Source: UBA3263 sp964586765
GTDB lineage: Bacteria; Bacteroidota; Bacteroidia; Bacteroidales; Muribaculaceae
DNA: 64,000 bases
Assembly (NCBI GenBank): GCA_964586765.1
Contig: CAZPHN010000005.1
Location: forward strand, 1-64,000
Direction of reading: 5' to 3'
In this document: in pieces, positions 51,320 to 58,775 of the stretch
Numbering within the stretch: the first letter of the stretch is position 1
How the letters are laid out: each line of letters begins with the position of its first letter
The notes under the pieces: model-generated
The model's input: only the letters and a program-made list of their open reading frames with translations
What the model was told of the DNA's origin: nothing
Database searches by the model: none
Position numbers and translations under genes: made by a program

Positions 51320-53193
51320 ATATTCAGGAGTTTTTTGAGCGGCAGCTGGGGCTTTGGGTTGCGGCGGCTGAGAGATATCGCGCGCTGGAGGGCGTTGTGA
51401 CCAAGACGGTTGTGCTGCCATCGAACGGCAAGACGTATAATGTGCAGTTCAATCCGGCGCGCGCGGTCAGCACGCGCGCGAAGGTCGACGCGGCGTCGAT
51501 TGCCGCACGTCCCTGTTTTCTGTGCGCAAAAAACCGTCCGGCGGAACAGATTTCAATAGAATGGGAGGATTTGGAGATTCTGGTCAATCCGTTTCCTATT
51601 TTTCCGGGGCATTTGACAATTCCGGCGCGGGAGCATATCCCGCAGTCGCTCGAAGGGCGCGTAGAGCAGATGAAACGCCTGAGTCTTGCCCTTCCGGGTT
51701 ACACCGTGTTTTTCAACGGGGCGAAAGCCGGAGCATCCGCCCCTGACCATTTCCACTTTCAGGCGGTTCCGAGCCAATATATGAACCTTAACGGTCCATT
51801 CCACACTTATGAACTGACCGAAGAGGGCGCGGAGTGTGCCGACGGGATGATTAACGCCGTATGTACTGACGGTAGGCTTACGGTCATTCCGCGGTCAAAG
51901 CATCGCCCCGAATGTTACGGGCAGATTGGTGTATCGCCGGCAGCGATTGACCTCTGCGGCACCCTTATAGCCGTCAGCCGCGAGGATTTTGACGCCCTGA
52001 CCGCCGAGACGGTCGATGAAATCCTGCGCGAAGTAACCGTCTCCGAGCCGCAGCTATACGTCGGTCTGACCGGAACGGCGTCGGAGTTTCACGCCGAGCC
52101 TGACGGAACATGGACCGTTGCGGGCGTGAGGATTGGCGACGGCTTCCACTGGCAGCGCGAACAGACGTTGCACTATGCGGGCTGGATGTTCCGCTACAAC
52201 GGGCGCATAATCAACCGTATTGGGCTTGAAGAGTATCTTAAATCGGTGATTTCATCGGAAATGAGTGCTACCTCGAGCCTTGAACTGCTCAAGGCGCATG
52301 CCGTGATTTCCCGCTCATGGGTTCTTGCCCAGATGCGCGCGACGCGCTCGCGGGCGTGCACCGGAACGCCGGTCGAGGAAGCCGAGGGGGCAGACTTGCT
52401 GCAGTGGTTTGACCGCGATGACCATCATGGGTTTGACGTATGCTCCGATGACCACTGTCAACGCTATCAGGGCATTACGCGCCAGACCTCACCTGCGGTA
52501 GACCAAGCCGTGGAACTGACCCGCGGACAGGTTCTGACCACCCCAGACGGAGAGATTGCCGACGCGCGCTTCTCGAAATGTTGCGGCGGAGCTTTCGAAC
52601 TGTTTGAAAACTGCTGGGAACCGCGCCATCATTCATATCTTACCGCAGGAACCGACGCGCCAGAGGGGAGCCAACTGCCTGACCTGACGCGGGAAGAGAA
52701 TGCCCGGCGATGGATTCTTTCGCGCCCAGACGCATACTGCAACTGCGAGGACTCGGAGGTGCTCAGTCAGGTACTGAACGACTTTGACCGCGAAACCACG
52801 CCAGATTTTTACCGCTGGGAGGTACGTTACGGAGTCGATGAACTTTCCGAACTCATCAGACGCCGCTCCGGCATAGACTTCGGCACCATAGAGGCGCTCA
52901 CACCCAAGGCGCGCGGAACCTCCGGACGCATCCACCGGCTCGAAATCCGCGGCACGAAACGCACTATGACCGTCGGAAAAGAACTGATTATCCGCCGTTG
53001 GCTCAGCGAAAGCCATCTGCGCTCATCGGCGTTCACGGTTGACCGCGAAGGCAGCGACTTCATCCTTCGCGGAGCCGGCTGGGGTCACGGAGTGGGGCTC
53101 TGCCAGATAGGAGCCGCCATGATGGCATCCCGCGGTATGGACTACCGCACCATCCTCCGCCACTACTTTCCCTCAACCGAATTGAGTTTATAA
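51316..53193 (+). CDS. DUF4922 (HIT/GalT-like) fused to SpoIID domain
   Basis: A 625-residue two-part protein without signal peptide. Residues about 1-230 are DUF4922, a HIT-superfamily fold: RPCFLCAKNRP (Cys67, Cys70), NPFPIFPGHLTIPAREH and DHFHFQAV (His145, His147, Gln149), the HxHxQ nucleophile motif of GalT and Ap4A phosphorylase. Residues about 280-625 are a SpoIID/LytB domain: YLKSVISSEMS with the probable catalytic Glu315, LLKAHAVISRSW, FSKCCGG, and the C-terminal GWGHGVGLCQIGA. SpoIID cleaves peptidoglycan glycan strands in spore formers; HIT enzymes handle nucleotide-linked substrates in the cytoplasm. It is coupled to the GT2 by ATGA and overlaps the convergent next gene by 6 bases. 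Confidence 0.88.
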   Translation: MNIQEFFERQLGLWVAAAERYRALEGVVTKTVVLPSNGKTYNVQFNPARAVSTRAKVDAASIAARPCFLCAKNRPAEQISIEWEDLEILVNPFPIFPGHLTIPAREHIPQSLEGRVEQMKRLSLALPGYTVFFNGAKAGASAPDHFHFQAVPSQYMNLNGPFHTYELTEEGAECADGMINAVCTDGRLTVIPRSKHRPECYGQIGVSPAAIDLCGTLIAVSREDFDALTAETVDEILREVTVSEPQLYVGLTGTASEFHAEPDGTWTVAGVRIGDGFHWQREQTLHYAGWMFRYNGRIINRIGLEEYLKSVISSEMSATSSLELLKAHAVISRSWVLAQMRATRSRACTGTPVEEAEGADLLQWFDRDDHHGFDVCSDDHCQRYQGITRQTSPAVDQAVELTRGQVLTTPDGEIADARFSKCCGGAFELFENCWEPRHHSYLTAGTDAPEGSQLPDLTREENARRWILSRPDAYCNCEDSEVLSQVLNDFDRETTPDFYRWEVRYGVDELSELIRRRSGIDFGTIEALTPKARGTSGRIHRLEIRGTKRTMTVGKELIIRRWLSESHLRSSAFTVDREGSDFILRGAGWGHGVGLCQIGAAMMASRGMDYRTILRHYFPSTELSL

Positions 53194-55776
53194 GCGGGTG
53201 TATCGGAAGACGGGATGATTGTCTTCCGATATACCTTCAACCACGATTGTATGGTCTGCGGGAAAACGGATAGAGTCAGGGGCTGTAACAACCGGATACC
53301 AGCCATGGATTATTCCCTTGTCATTGCCTGATGTAGCGTCATATATAAAATGGTTATCAAAGGTTTCTGCTGCATCTTGATATCCTTTTGGCATAATAGT
53401 TTGAATAAATATGTTTTGATCGGTCGTTTTTTTATCTTCAAATCCTTTTTTTGTCGTGATGACTAAGGCTCCTGCTCCATTAGCAGCTGTTGAGCTGATA
53501 ATCAATGCGGATGACGACCGAAGATACTGAATGCTTTCGACCATATCCAAAGGATAGGATGCCGCAAATTCACTAAGAGTGTTGGCTAACGACTCCGTGT
53601 AGGTAGTGGTAGTCGGCATAGCGTTCCCGAATTGAATGTTTTTGTCATATTGGGGAAGCATGCTGCCGCTGCTTTTACCAAATCCGGGAATCCACTGTAC
53701 TCCATCAACCCACAGTTCAACCATCTGGTTTTTGACAGAACGATTGTATATGCTGCTTCTTACGGACGTGGAAACAATATTGCCGTTGACAATACGCAGA
53801 CCGGGAATATTATAAATTACTTCCTCGTAGGTCGAGATATGCTTTGACTGCATATCATTTGCGGTTACAGTCCTTATGCCGAGGGCTGACAGCATCTCCT
53901 GACGCGATTTTTCCATAGGTTTTGGTGCCGTGACCTGTATCTCATCAAGAAGAATGGCGTCCAGTATAGGAGAAGCATATACCGGTGCATAGCTAATTGC
54001 GCCCAATTTAGGCATCAATGGTGGGACTGATGGAAAAGAATCTTTATCAATAGTAAAGTTATGTTCCCTTTTGCCGTTTTTATTATAGACGGTAAATGCG
54101 AATTTTGTCCCGTCGGGCCAGTCAAACCGATTGAAAACAAACCGACCGATTGAATCGGATAATGCTATGTCAGTAAATCCGATTGACGGGGCAACCAATA
54201 ACACAGAAGCACCCTCAAGCGGTTTTGAACTCCATCTGGACCGTACTGTTCCGGTTATCTCTCCGCCAATTTCCATTGGCTCATCCGGTGTGACGACGAT
54301 ATTCCCGGTCAAAACCTCAGGAATGTTGTATCGCTCCCAACCGTGGGTCATCATAAGTATATCCATATGTCGCAATTTGGTACTGTCAACAGCTTGAAAA
54401 TAATAGTCAGGATTTTCAATATGACCTTTAAGTTCGCTTTCAAGCAATAGATATGATATGATGGAGCGTTCCGGCTGTCGAGATTGAATTTTATCGCTGA
54501 AGGTTCTTATCGAGTAGTCTCCGATTGGCATTGGAGTTATGGAATCAGTGGTATAGATATAATCGGAATGGTTAAAAATCATCCGGGAGCTAAGCGTATT
54601 GCCATCTTTGTCAACCAACAAGAACTGAACAACTCCGCTGCCCAAATTATGTTTATCCAAAACAACAACTGAGGAATTGGGGAATAATGTGTGGGCAAAT
54701 TTAACTGTTCCGCAGTTGTGTGCCAATAAGAACGACTTATCGCTTAATTCTCCTGCTATTTTAACGGCAATGCTGTCAGTGTTGAGGTTTTCGATATTGA
54801 TGACCGTTGCCTGTTCACTTGGCTTCGGGAGAGGGAAAACCTCATCTCCTGCAATGGCGCGATATTCATTCTGCTCTTTAGGGATAAAAGACACAAGTCC
54901 CATACCCTGATGCTCAGTGGAGAAACTACAGACTGTATCACCTGCCATGTCAATGATAAATCCCTGTACATCCACTCCATGCCCGCGGCTGTCTGTCGCT
55001 TTAAATGCCACCTTGTTATCCCTACCGGGGATGAGATAGCCTCCTTCCGGATAAAAGCTCAAATACAACGATGTGGAGTCTACAGGCAAGGTGATAAACC
55101 GTTCGTATCGGTCAAACTTTATTTTAACGACACCCGAATCCAAGATTCTTCTCTTCAGCTTCAATTTGATATCTGATTGCCTTCTTGCCTGATATATCGG
55201 AGTGTTTGTATTGTCATAAACCATCACATTTTCAGCACGCACGGGACCATCGCCTTTCTCTAACAGAGTGGCAAATAATTCATTCGACTTGATTTCAGTC
55301 TGTAAATCATATTTACGGGTAAGATTGCTTTTAACAGGTATGGCTTTCCGGAAGAAAAAATCCTCGCCTGAATTTTTCATAAATTGGGTATACGCACCAA
55401 GCGTATATACGCCTTCCGCCATACCTTCATCAAGAGCTATGATACCTGCAAAAACTCCATTATGAGATTTTAATTTAATCCGCTCAACAGCCTGTCCAAA
55501 AGGGTCAATCAGGTCAATATAAATATATTGACTACCGTTTATCAACGTCCGGTTTGTAGATGCATCCAGAAGAAAAGCCCTTAACCTTATCGTATCACCC
55601 GATATATACCCATCCATATTTGTGGTTACATAGACTTTCTCTTGCGGATATGACCAGACCTGAGAGGCAATCCTGCGTGCCAAGGCACTACCGGATAAAT
55701 TGTTTGCCCCGAAAGAAACAAAGGCAAACAAGGATAATAGCCAAACCGCAAAAGCCAATGTCAAATTCTTAACCAT
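53188..55776 (-). CDS. MG2-like / TonB plug domain protein without barrel
   Basis: An 862-residue exported protein (signal VKNLTLAFAVWLLSLFAFVSFG). The N-terminus has an MG2-like macroglobulin domain (QEKVYVTTNMDGYISGDTIRLRAFLLD). A carboxypeptidase-regulatory-like domain follows (ITGTVRSRWSSKPLEGASVLL, about 530-600). Residues about 660-800 form a TonB plug-like domain (YEEVIYNIPGLRI ... VESIQYLRSSSALI ... GAGALVITTKKG). No outer-membrane barrel follows. Such proteins occur across Bacteroidetes without a settled function; a periplasmic or surface partner of a TonB system is likely. Codons are more A/T-rich than in the flanking genes. It has its own -7 box (55804-55811), back to back with that of namZ. 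Confidence 0.82.
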   Translation of the reverse strand: MVKNLTLAFAVWLLSLFAFVSFGANNLSGSALARRIASQVWSYPQEKVYVTTNMDGYISGDTIRLRAFLLDASTNRTLINGSQYIYIDLIDPFGQAVERIKLKSHNGVFAGIIALDEGMAEGVYTLGAYTQFMKNSGEDFFFRKAIPVKSNLTRKYDLQTEIKSNELFATLLEKGDGPVRAENVMVYDNTNTPIYQARRQSDIKLKLKRRILDSGVVKIKFDRYERFITLPVDSTSLYLSFYPEGGYLIPGRDNKVAFKATDSRGHGVDVQGFIIDMAGDTVCSFSTEHQGMGLVSFIPKEQNEYRAIAGDEVFPLPKPSEQATVINIENLNTDSIAVKIAGELSDKSFLLAHNCGTVKFAHTLFPNSSVVVLDKHNLGSGVVQFLLVDKDGNTLSSRMIFNHSDYIYTTDSITPMPIGDYSIRTFSDKIQSRQPERSIISYLLLESELKGHIENPDYYFQAVDSTKLRHMDILMMTHGWERYNIPEVLTGNIVVTPDEPMEIGGEITGTVRSRWSSKPLEGASVLLVAPSIGFTDIALSDSIGRFVFNRFDWPDGTKFAFTVYNKNGKREHNFTIDKDSFPSVPPLMPKLGAISYAPVYASPILDAILLDEIQVTAPKPMEKSRQEMLSALGIRTVTANDMQSKHISTYEEVIYNIPGLRIVNGNIVSTSVRSSIYNRSVKNQMVELWVDGVQWIPGFGKSSGSMLPQYDKNIQFGNAMPTTTTYTESLANTLSEFAASYPLDMVESIQYLRSSSALIISSTAANGAGALVITTKKGFEDKKTTDQNIFIQTIMPKGYQDAAETFDNHFIYDATSGNDKGIIHGWYPVVTAPDSIRFPADHTIVVEGISEDNHPVFRYTRL

Positions 55777-55803
55777 AACAGACTTTTTAATAATATGAGT
55801 TCA

Positions 55804-55811
55804 CAAATATA
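55804..55811 (-). promoter_or_regulatory. -7 box (TATATTTG) of MG2/plug gene
   Basis: On the minus strand GTATATTTG lies 27 bases before the ATG at 55776. It is separated by 11 bases from the namZ -7 box. Confidence 0.58.
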
Positions 55812-55822
55812 CGGATTTTTCA

Positions 55823-55830
55823 TAAATTTG
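55823..55830 (+). promoter_or_regulatory. -7 box (TAAATTTG) of namZ
   Basis: ATAAATTTGCGG lies 46 bases before the namZ ATG and overlaps the opposing promoter. Confidence 0.58.
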
Positions 55831-55876
55831 CGGTAGAATAATGTAAATTTTGCAAATCGGGTGAAATATTTGACAT

Positions 55877-57052
55877 ATGAAACGTAAAATAATGATTTTT
55901 TTGATGCTGCTCTGCATCGTTTCTGCTTCGGCGCGCGTCAAGACCGGGATTGAGGTGTTGCGCGACGGCGGGTTCGGCGCGCTGCAAGGCAAGCGCATCG
56001 GTCTGCTTACCAACCCCACGGGAGTGGACGCGGAGCTTAATTCCACCATTGATATTCTCCACGCCGCCAAGGGGGTTGAGCTCGCCGTTCTCTTTGCGCC
56101 GGAACATGGTGTGCGCGGCGACATTGCCGCCGGAGCCTCAGTAGCCAATCAGAAAGACGCACGCACCGGACTGCGCGTCTATTCTCTATATGGCTCGACC
56201 AAGAAACCTACCCGCGAAATGCTTGCAGGGCTTGACGCCATGGTCTATGATATTCAGGACATTGGCTGCCGCTCCTATACGTTTATCTCAACCATGGGAA
56301 AGGCGATGGAAGCTTGCAGCGAGACGGGAGTCGAGTTCATTGTCCTTGACCGTCCTAATCCCCTCGGCGGAAAGCGCGTTGAAGGTCCCATGACGGTAGA
56401 TGCAGATTGCCGCAGTTTCGTCAGCCAGTATTCCATCCCCTATGTCTACGGTCTGACCGCCGGCGAACTCGCTCTCTGGATAAACAAGACGCAGCTTGGC
56501 GGAAAATGCCGCCTGAAGGTCATAAAAATGGAGGGCTGGGACCGCTCCATGACTTTTGACCGCACGGGGCTTCCGTGGGTGCCGACATCACCCAATATCC
56601 CTACTGCCGAAACCGCCATGTTCTATCCTGCCACGGGCATCATGGGCGAGCTTGGCTCAATAAGCATCGGCGCGAATTATACGATGCCTTTCCGTGTGGC
56701 GGTCAACGAAACCGTTGACGCACAGAAACTCGCCGCCAAGCTCAATGACATGAAGGTTCCCGGAGTGCGTTTCCGTCCAGTCTATATCCAGCCCGGCGGA
56801 AAACGCCAGCAGGGAGTACAGGTCTATATTCTTGACCCCGACAAGGCAAATCTGACTGCCATCCAGTTCCACATTTTGCGCGCGTTCATCGCTTTAGGGC
56901 ATAACCCCTTCGATGTTCCCACAGCGCGCCTCAATATGTTTGACAAAGTCTGCGGCACAAAATCGCTACGCCCCATCCTCGCAAACCCTCGTGCCCCACT
57001 CCCCACCTTCGACACCTCCGCGTGGTTCACCTCCGCCCCACTCCTCTACTAA
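55877..57052 (+). CDS. namZ: NamZ-type exo-beta-N-acetylmuramidase (DUF1343, GH171)
   Basis: A 391-residue exported protein (signal MKRKIMIFLMLLCIVSASA). GIEVLRDGGFGALQGKRIGLLTNPTGVD, FAPEHGVRGDIAAG, YDIQDIGCRSYTF and VLDRPNPLGG are hallmark DUF1343 motifs. Characterised members remove MurNAc from the non-reducing end of peptidoglycan fragments, an exo step in cell wall turnover and MurNAc salvage. The C-terminal end after VCGTKSLRPIL is short and proline-rich compared with members I recall. It lies opposite the MG2/plug gene and after the SpoIID operon, which fits a peptidoglycan-recycling locus. The stop is 2 bases from the aroB stop. Confidence 0.92.
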   Translation: MKRKIMIFLMLLCIVSASARVKTGIEVLRDGGFGALQGKRIGLLTNPTGVDAELNSTIDILHAAKGVELAVLFAPEHGVRGDIAAGASVANQKDARTGLRVYSLYGSTKKPTREMLAGLDAMVYDIQDIGCRSYTFISTMGKAMEACSETGVEFIVLDRPNPLGGKRVEGPMTVDADCRSFVSQYSIPYVYGLTAGELALWINKTQLGGKCRLKVIKMEGWDRSMTFDRTGLPWVPTSPNIPTAETAMFYPATGIMGELGSISIGANYTMPFRVAVNETVDAQKLAAKLNDMKVPGVRFRPVYIQPGGKRQQGVQVYILDPDKANLTAIQFHILRAFIALGHNPFDVPTARLNMFDKVCGTKSLRPILANPRAPLPTFDTSAWFTSAPLLY

Positions 57053-57054
57053 CT

Positions 57055-58101
57055 TTACAAGCCGAGGAGGTCGCGATAGAGGTCAAGGGCGGTACGGATT
57101 TCGTCGGGGGAGGCGGTACGGTCTATGACCGGGTCGCCCGGGGCACGCAGGAGTGTGAAGTTGATTTCGCCGGGATGACGGTTCTTTTTGTCGTGGGTCA
57201 TCAGCGAGAGCAACGCGTCATAGTCCTTGCAGCTAATAGCTGGTGCGGGGGCATAGGCACGACGCAACAAGGCGGCATAACGGTGTAGCTCAGCCGACGG
57301 GAACCCGAGCTGCATATGGGACAGAATCATTTCGACCAAAAGTCCGTGGGCAACGGCAAATCCGTGAGGGATAGGCTCATGTCGCTCAAGGGCGTAGCTC
57401 TCAAATGCGTGACCTACGGTATGTCCGAGGTTGAGTGCGCGGCGTATGCCCTGCTCGCGGGGATCCTGAGCCACGATTGCGCGCTTGACTTCGACACTCT
57501 CCTGAAGCAGAGGGAGCAGCGAGGCGAGGTCGGCGGAAACAATGTCAAAATTCATCAGCCGGTCATAAACCTCACGCGAGGATATAAGCCCGTGTTTCAG
57601 CATTTCAGCGAAACCGGAGCATAGTTCCTCAACCGGAAGTGTGGCGAAAAAGCAGGTGGAGATTATTACCGCCTGAGCCTCGCAAAACGCACCGATTTCG
57701 TTCTTGAAATCGAGAAAATTAATACCTGTCTTGCCTCCTACGGCAGCATCGACCGCGCCAAGCAGGGTTGTCGGCACATTTATGAAGCGGATTCCGCGCT
57801 TAAAACTTGCGGCGGCAAATCCGCCAAGATCGGTCACCATACCTCCGCCAACGTTGACCATCAGCGAATGGCGCGTAAACCCGTTGCGGCTCAGATGCGC
57901 CCAGACGGAGGATAGCGACGCAATATTCTTGTTTTCATCGCCGGCACCAATTTCAATAATTTCTGCAGAGTCAGCGGCAAGCACGGAGGCAATAGGACGG
58001 GTATTGATATCACACAGGAAGGCAACGCGGTCAGGCGACATCGAAGCTATCAGCCGGTCAAGCGCAGGCTTGACATCGTTTGTAAAAATCAGCTCTTGCA
58101 T
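57055..58101 (-). CDS. aroB: 3-dehydroquinate synthase
   Basis: A 348-residue NAD+- and metal-dependent enzyme, second step of the shikimate pathway. VNVGGGMVTDLGGFAAASFKRGIRFINVPTTLL is the nucleotide-binding and substrate region (quoted in part by its ends), AAVGGKTGIN follows, and the metal ligands lie in SGFAEMLKHG, NLGHTVGHAFE and PHGFAVAHG. It is the last gene of an AsmA-HAD-aroB operon and overlaps the HAD gene by 13 bases. Confidence 0.97.
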   Translation of the reverse strand: MQELIFTNDVKPALDRLIASMSPDRVAFLCDINTRPIASVLAADSAEIIEIGAGDENKNIASLSSVWAHLSRNGFTRHSLMVNVGGGMVTDLGGFAAASFKRGIRFINVPTTLLGAVDAAVGGKTGINFLDFKNEIGAFCEAQAVIISTCFFATLPVEELCSGFAEMLKHGLISSREVYDRLMNFDIVSADLASLLPLLQESVEVKRAIVAQDPREQGIRRALNLGHTVGHAFESYALERHEPIPHGFAVAHGLLVEMILSHMQLGFPSAELHRYAALLRRAYAPAPAISCKDYDALLSLMTHDKKNRHPGEINFTLLRAPGDPVIDRTASPDEIRTALDLYRDLLGL

Positions 58102-58775
58102 AACATTCCGGGCAATTTAGCGGCACACTCGGGCATAGAATCAAAAATCAAATCGGCACCCGCCTCAGCCATACGCTCGCGGGGAATCGGTCCGGTAGTG
58201 ACAGCAACGGTAAAACATCCGGCGGCATGACCCGACTGCACGCCAAGCGGCGCGTTTTCAATCACCACACACTCCTCGGGGCGGACACCAGCCAGCGCGG
58301 CACCCTGAAGGAAAGGATCGGGCGCGGGCTTTCCGCGCTTGACGTTAAGGGCGGTAACGCGACGCTCCACGGGGAAGGCTCCGGGGAAATCATCATCGAG
58401 CGACCCAAGGAGCGACCCCTGAGCCGAGCCTGTAACGAGTATAGTCTGCGGTTTCCACGGAAGCGCACGCACGGCGTCAACAAGCTCGCGCGCGCCGGGC
58501 ATCACCCCCGGATGAGGCTTGGAGCGAAAAATCTCCGCCTTGCGCTCATAGAGCCGCTGAACCTCCTCTGGCGTCGCATCGCGCCCGTATGCGCGACGGT
58601 AAAGCAGATTAACCGTCCACGCTCCTGTCGCGCCTTCATAAAGGAAAAACTCCTCCGGCGAGCAGTCAATTCCCTGCTCGCGGACCATCTGATACCATGA
58701 CGAAGCATGGTTAGGCATTGAATCATATAAGGTGCCGTCCATGTCAAACAAGACGGCTTTGGGTTGGTGTATCAT
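58089..58775 (-). CDS. HAD phosphatase, beta-phosphoglucomutase-like
   Basis: A 228-residue HAD superfamily protein with motif I VLFDMDGTLYDS (both Asp present), motif II LVTGSAQ, the lysine in RGKPAPDPFL and motif IV VVIENAPLGVQSG. The C1 cap between residues 15 and 85 is of the phosphoglucomutase/phosphatase type. The exact substrate is unknown. It overlaps AsmA by 4 bases and aroB by 13. Confidence 0.88.
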   Translation of the reverse strand: MIHQPKAVLFDMDGTLYDSMPNHASSWYQMVREQGIDCSPEEFFLYEGATGAWTVNLLYRRAYGRDATPEEVQRLYERKAEIFRSKPHPGVMPGARELVDAVRALPWKPQTILVTGSAQGSLLGSLDDDFPGAFPVERRVTALNVKRGKPAPDPFLQGAALAGVRPEECVVIENAPLGVQSGHAAGCFTVAVTTGPIPRERMAEAGADLIFDSMPECAAKLPGMLCKS

